This document shows, in pieces, positions 7,216-15,584 of a stretch of DNA of 64,000 nucleotides (positions are counted from its first letter, which is position 1; every line of letters begins with the position of its first letter). A program made the position numbers and the translations under genes. A model generated the notes under the pieces. The model did no database searches and was not told the origin of the DNA. It worked only from the letters and a program-made list of their open reading frames with translations. The stretch comes from Sphingobacterium faecale (GTDB lineage: Bacteria; Bacteroidota; Bacteroidia; Sphingobacteriales; Sphingobacteriaceae), in assembly GCF_016746095.1 (NCBI RefSeq), contig NZ_JAERTY010000004.1, forward strand, positions 372,001 through 436,000, read 5' to 3'.

Positions 7216-10200
7216 TTAGAATGTTAGATTAGCACCAAAATTCCAAATCCTTAAAGGAGGAACTGACCGTAGACTCTGTACCTCAGGATCTAACCCCATA
7301 TACTTCGTCAATGTCAACAGATTCTGCCCCCTTAAACTCAATGTAAGCCGCTTTACCCCTAGCTTGGAACAGATTGATGAGGGCACGCTGTACATCAGAT
7401 TTATATTTTTCAACCTTAAATATGAAGCATCGGTAATGACGGCATCCGAATTGCTGGCCCATTGGTACGAAGTACGCGTGGCATTGAAGGATCTGGTGGC
7501 CTTAGCGTAGCTAGCAACATCACCCTCTTTACGCCATCGGTCATCTACTATGTCCAGCACATTGAGTCCGCTACCCAATGGACTTAAACTACTATAGATC
7601 GGATGTCGACCGTTCTGCTGAACGAACTGAAAGAATATATCCATCGAAAAACTGCCTATGGATAGCGTATTATTCAGCCCTCCGTAAAAGCGAGGTCTAA
7701 AATGACCGATAGGCACATAGTCCAGATAATTAAACGTACCATCGCCATTGGTATCTGTCACTTGATAATTTCCCGTCTGTGGATCTACTCCTTCAAAGCG
7801 AAATCCCATCATGATATCCAATGGCTGTCCCACTGCATAAGAGCTGTTATAGGTTGAAGATTCCAGATCTGGAAAAGCCAGTAACTTGTTTCGATGCCAG
7901 CTTATATTGATCCCTGACGTCCAGCGTATCCGTTCTGTCCGTAAGGGATGCCCTGTAACAGCAAGCTCAAAGCCTTGATTTCTTACCTTGCCCGGAAAAT
8001 TCTTCAGAATAGATGCAAAGCCGGTCTGATCGGGTAGACTATATTGTACCAATTGATTGTCACTTGTATTTTTGTAATAGTCGGCGTTTAAAGACAGTCG
8101 GCTATCCCAAAATGACAGTTCCAGTCCCACATCCAGCTTACGGAACTGCTCCCAGCCATATGTCGGATTGTATAGCCTCATCGGTTGTAAGCTTATCCCA
8201 TTATAACCATCATTCGCAATCTTATAATTATCTAGATACATATAGTCCCCGATCTGATCATTACCTGTCGTGCCGTAACTGGCCCTCAGCTTACCGAAGG
8301 ATAGATATTTGCTTTCTTTAAGCAGAGGCACCTCCGTAAATATCCATGCCCCCGAAAGAGCTCCAAAGAAAGCGTACCTATTATCTACAGCAAAGCGGGA
8401 AGAGCCGTCCCTTCGAGCACTCGCACCGATCAAAAACTGCTTCTTTAAATTCAGGTGTACCCGAGCAAAGCCGCCCTGATATCTATAATCGCTATAGCGA
8501 TCTGAAGGAGTGACACTACCGGCCCCTTTTATAGTACCCAGCAAGGCATCGTTTTCATAATTTATGGCCGACATCTGATTATTATTCATCGTCCTACGTG
8601 TCAAGGTCCCGCCTACCAGGAATGCTGCATCTATCCCCGACGCCACAGACCAGGTATAATCTACTTGTGGTTCAATATTCCAGCTCAGATTATAAGTATT
8701 CGTAAAACTAGCACTCCCTTTCAATCCTTCATTTGGATTTTTAGCCATTTTTGGACTCTTTGAAGACTCGTCATAGGTGTCATATGTCAATCCGGTATTT
8801 AATGACAAAGAAAGATTGGACATAAAACGATACTTGGCTCGGAGTGTAGGAAAAAAACGATGGTTTTGACTTTCAAACGTTTGATAAAGGTAAGAAAGCG
8901 GATTGCCATAATTTTTGGTTGCATCATCCCAGACCAACCGGCCGCCTTCGTCGATAAGGCGGAATCCATATGGCACTTTATTCAAATTTTCCGCGAGTTC
9001 TGCGACAGCTTGTGAGGTCTTGCCATAACTATATGCCAACCCAGTACTTATACTGAGCCGATCACGGGGGCGCCCGTGACTGAGGATTGAGGTAAAGCTT
9101 GCTCTACTTACACCATCATCACCCGGATAGACATTTCCTTCGCTGTAAAGCGCACCGCTAAGCCTAAAACTCGTCATATCCGATCCACCCTCTAGAGACA
9201 GACTGCTATTTCGACTGTGTGCCGTCTTTCCCATTATAATACTCCCCCAGTCATTAACTATATTTGTATCCAGTCCAATAAGATCCCTTGCGTTCCCCAA
9301 GGTCGGTGTCACTTTATCATTTTTGAAAGCTTCACGTCTCAGTTCCCTAAATTTTTCAGGAGAAAGCACTTTGGGCATCTGCGAAACATTTGAGATACCG
9401 CTATTATGGAATACATGGAACTGTAGTCTCCCCCTTAACGCTGCTTTGGTAGTGATCAGTACCACACCGTTTGCTCCCCTAGAACCGTAGATCGATGTAG
9501 CTTCAGCATCCTTTAGTACATCAATACGCTCGATCTCATCTGGATTGATCATATTAAAGGGACTATTTACATTGAATGTATTGGAAAAATTAGATCCATT
9601 ATCCACATCAAAAGGTATCCCGTCAATAAGAAATAGTGGGTTATTTCCCTGCTCTATAGAATTACGCCCGCGTATCTGTACAGAGAATTTTGCTCCCGGA
9701 AGGCCATTATTCTGCTCTACTATAACACCGGGCAATCTTCCCTGCAGGGCGGCTAAAGGATTACTTACGGGCTGTGCAGCAATATCTTTTGATCCTATCG
9801 AGGCCACTGATCCAGTATTGAATCTCTTGGTTGTGATACCATAACCTATTACGACTGCCTCATCCAAAATATTATCCGAGGGGATTAAACTTATTTCTAT
9901 TAATGTAGCTGTGTTCTCATAGGCAACCCGTTGCTCATTATAGCCGATATGTTTTATAGTTAGTACTCCTGTGGGTTTGTCCACGCTGATGGTAAACCTC
10001 CCCTCCCTATCAGTAAGCGTGTGTTTCTTATCCACGGTTACAGAAGCTCCCTCGATAGCCTGCCCATCGGCAAGCGAGCGTACCTCCCCCTGCAACTCAT
10101 ACTGTTGTTGTTGGACGTCTTCTGTTAGGATATTCCGAACGGCTGCTACTCTTCTCGCTTCCCGTATCACGATAGAATTGTCTTCTATATTGTACTGGAG

Positions 10201-10515
10201 ATTTCTGGATATCAGCAGCTCATCAAGTGCTTCTTTCAGCGGTGTCTTCTGTATCTGTATGGTAATGTCTTTAATATCGGATATCAATTTATAGTCCAAC
10301 ACGAGGAAATCATACCCCGTTTGCTTACTTATCTTATCCATTACCTTCTGGAGTGAGGCTTTCTTTTCGTTCAGGCTAATACGCTGCGCCAGTACATTTG
10401 CGTGTACATGCAGCAGCATCGCTGTCATCATTATTAGAATCAATTTCATAATGAGCAGTATTTTCAACGGTATACGCCAAGGGCATACCGCTTTGTTTAA
10501 AGCTAATATTTGCAT
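7216..10515 (-). CDS. SusC/RagA family TonB-linked outer-membrane protein (module A)
   Basis: I choose the ATG at 10515 (1099 residues). The longer frame begins with a TTG at 10557 and adds 14 residues before the signal region. Order of parts: signal (to about residue 44), STN domain (about 46-110, RISLNEKKASLQKVMDKISK), carboxypeptidase-like regulatory domain (about 140-215), plug (from EAVVIGYGITTKRFNTGSVA, with FLIDGIPFD and GSRGANGVVLITTK), then a 22-strand type barrel ending in NFGANLTF. The STN domain allows signalling to the adjacent FecR. The upstream gap carries a candidate antisense RNA (10527-10637). Confidence 0.93.
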   Translation of the reverse strand: MQILALNKAVCPWRIPLKILLIMKLILIMMTAMLLHVHANVLAQRISLNEKKASLQKVMDKISKQTGYDFLVLDYKLISDIKDITIQIQKTPLKEALDELLISRNLQYNIEDNSIVIREARRVAAVRNILTEDVQQQQYELQGEVRSLADGQAIEGASVTVDKKHTLTDREGRFTISVDKPTGVLTIKHIGYNEQRVAYENTATLIEISLIPSDNILDEAVVIGYGITTKRFNTGSVASIGSKDIAAQPVSNPLAALQGRLPGVIVEQNNGLPGAKFSVQIRGRNSIEQGNNPLFLIDGIPFDVDNGSNFSNTFNVNSPFNMINPDEIERIDVLKDAEATSIYGSRGANGVVLITTKAALRGRLQFHVFHNSGISNVSQMPKVLSPEKFRELRREAFKNDKVTPTLGNARDLIGLDTNIVNDWGSIIMGKTAHSRNSSLSLEGGSDMTSFRLSGALYSEGNVYPGDDGVSRASFTSILSHGRPRDRLSISTGLAYSYGKTSQAVAELAENLNKVPYGFRLIDEGGRLVWDDATKNYGNPLSYLYQTFESQNHRFFPTLRAKYRFMSNLSLSLNTGLTYDTYDESSKSPKMAKNPNEGLKGSASFTNTYNLSWNIEPQVDYTWSVASGIDAAFLVGGTLTRRTMNNNQMSAINYENDALLGTIKGAGSVTPSDRYSDYRYQGGFARVHLNLKKQFLIGASARRDGSSRFAVDNRYAFFGALSGAWIFTEVPLLKESKYLSFGKLRASYGTTGNDQIGDYMYLDNYKIANDGYNGISLQPMRLYNPTYGWEQFRKLDVGLELSFWDSRLSLNADYYKNTSDNQLVQYSLPDQTGFASILKNFPGKVRNQGFELAVTGHPLRTERIRWTSGINISWHRNKLLAFPDLESSTYNSSYAVGQPLDIMMGFRFEGVDPQTGNYQVTDTNGDGTFNYLDYVPIGHFRPRFYGGLNNTLSIGSFSMDIFFQFVQQNGRHPIYSSLSPLGSGLNVLDIVDDRWRKEGDVASYAKATRSFNATRTSYQWASNSDAVITDASYLRLKNINLMYSVPSSICSKLGVKRLTLSLRGQNLLTLTKYMGLDPEVQSLRSVPPLRIWNFGANLTF

Positions 10516-10522
10516 ATTTTTA
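10492..10522 (+). promoter_or_regulatory. Bacteroidota promoter facing against susC (module A)
   Basis: TTTG at 10492-10495, a 19-bp spacer, then TATTTTTA at 10515-10522. The consensus is TTTG-N19-21-TAnnTTTG, so this matches 4 of 4 and 5 of the 6 fixed -7 positions. It lies across the susC start codon, on the opposite strand. Confidence 0.5.
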
Positions 10523-10526
10523 CTTC

Positions 10527-10637
10527 GGTTTGAGTTATTACTGACTAATGATCGCAAATTATTTTTCCCGTATTACGGGATAGGTTGGCTCAAACTTCAG
10601 CCGGTCGTGCTTCCAACACTTCCGGCTTTTATTTTGT
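10527..10637 (+). ncRNA. Candidate cis-antisense RNA in the FecR-SusC gap (module A)
   Basis: A predicted RNA of about 110 nt, antisense to the susC leader. Its 5' end GTTTGAG (10528-10534) can pair with CTCAAAC (10589-10595), closing a helix around a small hairpin CCCGT-ATT-ACGGG (10567-10579). A terminator hairpin follows at 10599-10627. The layout (sigma/anti-sigma gene, antisense RNA opposite the leader, susC) is that of DonS-type PUL regulators in Bacteroides. The transcript itself is inferred. Confidence 0.5.
10599..10637 (+). terminator. Rho-independent terminator of antisense RNA (module A)
   Basis: AGCCGG (10599-10604) pairs with CCGGCT (10622-10627), with an inner GTG/CAC helix. 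It is followed by TTTATTTT on the plus strand only, so it does not serve the minus-strand operon. Confidence 0.65.
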
Positions 10638-10737
10638 CCAGCCCCGTTGAGTCGTTAGATTATTAGAGGTAGTCGTATATTCATTTTTGGGGTTATTTTA
10701 AGTTAGTATATATGGTCTATGCCATTAATGTGATTGC

Positions 10738-11844
10738 TTAGCGGACCGTAATCTGTTTTCCTTGGATATCGCATTTTACTTTACCGGTGCGCTCCATGAG
10801 GTCTAGCACTGCGCGGATAGTCCTTGATCTGGATATGGTTCCTCCCACCGTAATGTGTTTGGTCTGCTCGCGTGCAAATACTACGTCTACATCATACCAA
10901 CGTGCTACTGTCCGGAATACCTCTTCTAGCGTCTCTCCACGGAACACAAAATTCCCTTGTTGCCAACCCAATACCTGATCCAGATCAGCCTCTGCCAGAC
11001 TGATGGGCGAACCTTCGGTACGTACAGCCTGTTGCCTCGGACGGAGCGCAACGTCATTTACCTTAGCAGCTCCCTCGACGAGGGTAGTCACCTGGGGTCC
11101 ATCATTGATATAACTGCGGATATTGAAGGAAGTCCCCAGATCCTCTACAAGCTGCCCTTTGCTAACTACATAAAAGGGGTTACCTACCTCATGTTTAACT
11201 ACAAAAAAGCCTTCCCCGTCTAGCGTTACACGACGCTCTCTACCCTCGAATCGGGAAGGAAAACTAAGTTTTGAATCCGCATTGAGCCATACCTTAGTAC
11301 CATCCGACAGGGTGAAGGTATACACCTGCCCCCTACCTGTGGTCGCTATCAGTTGGTCGACAACCTGTGCCTGCGATTGGCTTTTCTCCAAGACGGCAGT
11401 ACCATCTTCGTAAGTAATTGTAGTCCCTATAACCGCCCCTTTTTTGGCGGTATCCAAAGCTACCTGTCGCCCGTCTGCCATAGTCAGTGTGGCTCCAAAT
11501 CCGCCCGGTGCAATATCCACCTGTGAAGCAATAGAATTCACATCCCCCTGCTCACCCGGAACGATGAAAAATAGCCAAGTGCCTACTATAACCAAGATGG
11601 CGACAGCAGCAGCTAAGGACAGGTAAGGCCACCTGAACGGTCTGATATTACGTACGGGATACGGAGAGATCCTGTGCCATACACGGTTCTTGCGTGCAAC
11701 GATGTCCTTGATCTTGCCTAAATCGGGCTGTCGCTCAGCAGCTTTATTAAAATAATCATTGACTACCTGAGCTTCCTGTTCCGTAACCTCTCCCCTCAGG
11801 TATCTATCGATTAGATCTTCGCATATATCTTTGTTATTCTCCAT
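10738..11844 (-). CDS. FecR-type anti-sigma factor (module A)
   Basis: 368 residues. The cytoplasmic N-terminal part (1-70, LIDRYLRGEVTEQEAQVV) binds the sigma factor. A membrane segment spans about 73-94. The periplasmic FecR domain (about 168-260) has the usual TFTLSDGTKVWLNADSKLSF and DLGTSFNIRSY signatures. A DUF4974-type domain closes the protein (FVFRGETLEEVFRTVARWYD), probably the contact for the SusC STN domain. The gene starts 49 bp after the sigma factor gene ends, with which it pairs. Confidence 0.93.
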   Translation of the reverse strand: MENNKDICEDLIDRYLRGEVTEQEAQVVNDYFNKAAERQPDLGKIKDIVARKNRVWHRISPYPVRNIRPFRWPYLSLAAAVAILVIVGTWLFFIVPGEQGDVNSIASQVDIAPGGFGATLTMADGRQVALDTAKKGAVIGTTITYEDGTAVLEKSQSQAQVVDQLIATTGRGQVYTFTLSDGTKVWLNADSKLSFPSRFEGRERRVTLDGEGFFVVKHEVGNPFYVVSKGQLVEDLGTSFNIRSYINDGPQVTTLVEGAAKVNDVALRPRQQAVRTEGSPISLAEADLDQVLGWQQGNFVFRGETLEEVFRTVARWYDVDVVFAREQTKHITVGGTISRSRTIRAVLDLMERTGKVKCDIQGKQITVR

Positions 11845-11893
11845 ATCTTAGAAGTATTGAATCATAGGTGTAGTCGTGTAAGAATAGGTATTG

Positions 11894-12502
11894 TTATAGT
11901 ATCCTATCTAAAAATTTATTTGCCCATAGTATGGATAGCATAAACAATAGCGCTACAAGACAGGAAATACTTGCGCGAAGCCTAACGATTGCATTGTGGA
12001 TCTGTTGTCTTACCGTGCCTTCGGAGAGGGTAAGCGCTGCCGCGATCTCTTTATTGCTCAGGTAGTGCTTACGGCTCAGTTCGAATATGGCGCGCATTTT
12101 TTCGGGTAGATTCTGGATCCCGCGATCAATCTGTCTTTCGAGATCACGTTGTATAACCAGCTCATCGGTAGACCATTCGCCTTTTGCGATATAATCCTTC
12201 AGGCCGGCCATATAGGTATAGCGTGACTGTTGACGTCTACTATGATCTATAAGGGCATACCGGGCAGACTGATAGAGATAGGCTCGTAAGGAGGTGATCC
12301 CTGAAGAAGTTCGATTCTCGTACAAGGACAGGAAGATCTCCTGTGTCAGATCTTCTGCCTGATCATCATCCTGAAGCATCTTACGTACGAAAGCATAGAT
12401 AACCCCAAAATACCGATCATAGACTTCTGCAAAAGCCTTATCATCAGCAGCCATAAGACCAGTCAGCTCTAGATCTGAATACGCTCGGTATATCGATTTC
12501 AT
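11894..12502 (-). CDS. ECF RNA polymerase sigma factor (module A)
   Basis: 202 residues with sigma region 2 (YDRYFGVIYAFVRKMLQDDD and AEDLTQEIFLSLYE) and region 4 (LPEKMRAIFELSRKHYLSNK then LSEGTVRQQIHNAIVRLRAS). Residues 181-200 form a hydrophobic tail (SCLVALLFMLSILW) not needed for a sigma factor; this may tether it to the membrane beside FecR. It is expected to activate its own module when SusC senses substrate. Two CCCTAATAT repeats lie upstream of its start codon. Confidence 0.93.
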   Translation of the reverse strand: MKSIYRAYSDLELTGLMAADDKAFAEVYDRYFGVIYAFVRKMLQDDDQAEDLTQEIFLSLYENRTSSGITSLRAYLYQSARYALIDHSRRQQSRYTYMAGLKDYIAKGEWSTDELVIQRDLERQIDRGIQNLPEKMRAIFELSRKHYLSNKEIAAALTLSEGTVRQQIHNAIVRLRASISCLVALLFMLSILWANKFLDRIL

Positions 12503-12532
12503 AATTACTAAGAAACTTATAGGTTTATAATA

Positions 12533-12560
12533 CCCTAATATATAACTTATTCCCTAATAT
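12533..12560. repeat. Tandem 9-bp direct repeat upstream of the module A sigma gene
   Basis: CCCTAATAT occurs at 12533-12541 and again at 12552-12560, 19 bp apart from start to start, close to two turns of the helix. It lies 31-58 bp upstream of the sigma gene start and is a candidate binding site for a dimeric regulator or a repeated promoter element. Confidence 0.45.
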
Positions 12561-12700
12561 TAGCTGCTCCCAAAAGCATACTATAGGATTCACAATTGTA
12601 AGGTAGACGGATGAGATGGAGGGTTGTTATAGAGGAGGTAGAAAAGTTTCTTAAGTAAATGTTAACCAGCTCATAATATCTTGCTAGTATAACAGACCTG

Positions 12701-12748
12701 TAAGATAAAAGCCGTTCCAAATCTTACTTCAGAACGGCTTTTATCTTA
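12701..12748. terminator. Strong bidirectional terminator after module B
   Basis: 17-bp perfect arms, 12701-12717 and 12732-12748, loop of 14. The stem contains GCCGTTC/GAACGGC, with A-rich and T-rich ends on each side. It separates the end of module B from the promoter region of module A. Confidence 0.85.
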
Positions 12749-12782
12749 TAAAAATCTGATCTGTGAAGCATCTTGTGCTATG

Positions 12783-12974
12783 TCAATTGAATTCTCGTAG
12801 CGGCCCACTATGAGTAATCAATTTGCTTTTATCAGTGACAATAACGACATCAGCCAGACCAACGCGGGACTCATCGACTACTTTTCCTTTAATATACTGT
12901 TGAAAGAAGGAAATTGAACTGTAACAGACATATATCCATACAATTTTATACCTTACCACAATTATAGATTTCAA
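12783..12974 (-). pseudogene. N-terminal fragment of a TonB-receptor-like gene
   Basis: About 60 codons with a degraded signal-like start and then QQYIKGKVVDESRVGLADVV, the beginning of a carboxypeptidase-like regulatory domain as found at the N-terminus of outer-membrane receptors. The frame stops soon after, and nothing further of a receptor is found. It follows the module B TlpA-like gene directly (first codon TTG, no clear start). It is best read as the stump of a deleted receptor gene. Confidence 0.5.
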
Positions 12975-14231
12975 TTAATTTCGCTGGGATATAAAACATA
13001 GTTCGACCATCCGGCGTTCCTTCTTAACACTGATTCCGTATTTTGCGAGGATAGTGATAGCACTGTCCAGAGGGACATCTGTAAAATCTTTGCTATCAGC
13101 AGATATAGCTGTGAGACCGGTCTCGTCCATGACCAGCTCCCTATCAGGGCAGATGTTATCCAGCCAGCCTGAGATTCTTTTGAGCGAGACCGCACTCGCT
13201 GTCGCACCTACTGCATCCTCTTTCTTTGAAGAATAAGAAAGCACTAGGCAGTCTTTCGGCACCATGCGTAGTTCATAATGTAAAGGAGCGACGGTAATGA
13301 TATCTTGAAAAGCGGCTCGGGATAACTTGGCCGTTGAGACTCCTGATTCGATCAAGTCTAGTGTAAATCGCTCGTTATCTCCTTCCTTCTCCCCGCTTTC
13401 GTCGATTCCTTCGTAAATAAATCTTTTAGGACTATAGCGGCCCCAAATCACCATCAATAAGGTACGGATAGCACCCACGGCATTCATATTGCTCAATAGT
13501 ACTCTGCTGGCTCCATCATGGTACATCTTAAAATTGGACATGGACGGGAGCCCCGGCACGTATCCTTTGTAAAACATTTTATAGCCGTTTACCCTCGTAT
13601 GATCGGGTAACAATCCCTTGTCCACAAATAACGGCATCAACGGATCTACATCCACCTTTGAATTCAGCGAAGGAATCTGACTATGTAGTATCCGTTGTAT
13701 ATTTGGTACGTTGACCGCATCGAGCCCTGTAATGGCTACCACAGTACCCGTACCATCGATCCATACATAATGTGGTACCAATCGATGTGGAAAAAACTGC
13801 GCCAATTCCTCGCTGACTATACTGAAGAAAGGCTTATCTTTCATGGCAGGAAGGCTGAAAAAAGCTTGTACAACTTCGGGGGTCTGTTTTGTTACAGGTA
13901 AAAGCACGACATCATTACCAATAGACCTACCCAGACTATCGTGAGCTTGGATAGCCTTGATACAGCTACTACACCAGGTCGCCCAAAAATCCAATATAAT
14001 CAGCTTCCCCTTATAGTCTTGTAGTTTTATAAGATCCTTTCTATTAGGATGATTAAGAACATTAAGTGGCATACGCCAAACTTCTTCAGACAATTTATCT
14101 CCAACTTTCAATGGAGTAATAATCATATTATTAGAAACAACAGCGTCACTATTCAATGATTGCGCTGAGCTCATTAAATATGAAATAAGAAAACAAACTG
14201 CGAAAAACAGTTTAGAATTGAATTTTATCAT
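12975..14231 (-). CDS. TlpA-like thiol-disulfide protein with C-terminal extension (module B)
   Basis: A 418-residue exported protein with signal peptide (1-24, SSAQ). The thioredoxin-like domain has LIILDFWATWCSSC (C87, C90) and the VPHYVW loop. The extension resembles the TIGR03435 family (LHYELRMVPKDCLVLSYSSK) and ends in a SusC/FecR-like small fold (VPLDSAITILAKYGISVKKE). Its architecture matches the module A protein although the extension sequences diverge. It begins 9 bp after susD stops. A role in handling disulfide-containing substrate in the periplasm is inferred. Confidence 0.85.
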   Translation of the reverse strand: MIKFNSKLFFAVCFLISYLMSSAQSLNSDAVVSNNMIITPLKVGDKLSEEVWRMPLNVLNHPNRKDLIKLQDYKGKLIILDFWATWCSSCIKAIQAHDSLGRSIGNDVVLLPVTKQTPEVVQAFFSLPAMKDKPFFSIVSEELAQFFPHRLVPHYVWIDGTGTVVAITGLDAVNVPNIQRILHSQIPSLNSKVDVDPLMPLFVDKGLLPDHTRVNGYKMFYKGYVPGLPSMSNFKMYHDGASRVLLSNMNAVGAIRTLLMVIWGRYSPKRFIYEGIDESGEKEGDNERFTLDLIESGVSTAKLSRAAFQDIITVAPLHYELRMVPKDCLVLSYSSKKEDAVGATASAVSLKRISGWLDNICPDRELVMDETGLTAISADSKDFTDVPLDSAITILAKYGISVKKERRMVELCFISQRN

Positions 14232-14240
14232 CTCTTTAAT

Positions 14241-15581
14241 TTAAGGGTTTTGGGGCATGCCGGATTGGCTTATAACATCTTCCGGAATTGTCAGGTTAAA
14301 GCGAGGAGATCCAGGTAGCAGCTCGTACCCCGTAGTCCCTAGCACTCTTTTCAGCTTAATATTAGCCCCATCCCGATTCAGACGTTTGATATCCATCCAA
14401 CGAATACCCGAAAACAAGAGTTCCTTTCGTCGCTCCTCCAAGATAATCCCCAAAAGTAAACGAGGATCACGTTGTTTGACAGGCTGAAAAGCATCCCTGA
14501 TATACCTTTTTTCTAACAAGGCATTCAGATCGAGTAATGCCTGCTCGACGTTTCCTAGCCTTGCACTACATTCTGCCCGCATCAGATAAAGTTCATCCGT
14601 AGCCACACCACCGAATAGTGTAATAGAATAATATCCTTTGAAAGAATAACTTCCATCATTCTCTGGAGTAAAATAGGCTGTTTTTCGGATATCCGACGCT
14701 TCGTACATAGCATACAAACTAGAGTCTACCCGGGCATTCTTCGCGTACAGATTGGGGTGGCTTATATAACTATCAAACAGAACCTCTTTATTAAACTGTT
14801 TAAAAGGCTGGATACTGCTAGGATCGATCTCTGTTCTATAGTCGATCAGATCGCTATTGATCGTCATTGCAAGATCGGTATAGTGATAACAGCTGTCATA
14901 GCGCCCCATAGCTAGATAGACTCGGGCCAACAGACCGTAAGCAGCAGGCTTAGAAGCGCGGGTTTTGACTAGTGGTGTTTCGGGTAATAAATCGACGGCC
15001 TGTTTTAGATCATCAATAACCTGTCTATAGACTATTCTTACCGAAGGTCTCACCGACGGAATATTAAAATCCTGAGACAAGCGCAATGGGATACCCAGAT
15101 CCTGATCGGCCGTATTCTCATTATAGATACTGGACCAAACCAGCACATTCTCAAAAAACTGCCTTGCCCTGATAAAATGCGCCTGCCCTTTGATATTGTT
15201 CCATTGATCTTGCTCCGTTTTATCAGGGATTATTTCTTGTATGTTATCCAATACCACATTAGTAGAATAAACGGACCGGTAAGAGAGCATCCATTCATTA
15301 CTCAATGGCATGAAAATATTGTCTTTTTCCCAAAGATAAATCCGCCGATGAGCTTCCTGCGAAAGCCCCTTCCATGCAGACTCCGGAAGATAATAATCAT
15401 CCGCAGATACTTCTCCAACTACGCCTCCCTTATTATCACTGATGAGATTAACATCATCCATCAAAGCTTGCAGATCCTTTAATTGACTCGGGATAGCGAG
15501 CCGCTGGTTTGGCTTTATGTCCAAAAATTTTTCACAGGAAGCGAAAAGCATCACAATTCCTATATATATTAAGGTCTTCAT
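14241..15581 (-). CDS. RagB/SusD family lipoprotein (module B)
   Basis: 446 residues, lipobox LFASC (Cys16), then EKFLDIKPNQRLAIPSQLKD. The SusD C-terminal signature ILEERRKELLFSGIRWMDIK is present. The opening LKDLQALMDDVNLI is typical of the SusD subgroup found beside TlpA-like proteins in Sphingobacteriaceae. The gene begins 3 bp after susC ends, so the two are surely co-translated from one message. Confidence 0.92.
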   Translation of the reverse strand: MKTLIYIGIVMLFASCEKFLDIKPNQRLAIPSQLKDLQALMDDVNLISDNKGGVVGEVSADDYYLPESAWKGLSQEAHRRIYLWEKDNIFMPLSNEWMLSYRSVYSTNVVLDNIQEIIPDKTEQDQWNNIKGQAHFIRARQFFENVLVWSSIYNENTADQDLGIPLRLSQDFNIPSVRPSVRIVYRQVIDDLKQAVDLLPETPLVKTRASKPAAYGLLARVYLAMGRYDSCYHYTDLAMTINSDLIDYRTEIDPSSIQPFKQFNKEVLFDSYISHPNLYAKNARVDSSLYAMYEASDIRKTAYFTPENDGSYSFKGYYSITLFGGVATDELYLMRAECSARLGNVEQALLDLNALLEKRYIRDAFQPVKQRDPRLLLGIILEERRKELLFSGIRWMDIKRLNRDGANIKLKRVLGTTGYELLPGSPRFNLTIPEDVISQSGMPQNP

Positions 15582-15584
15582 ATA

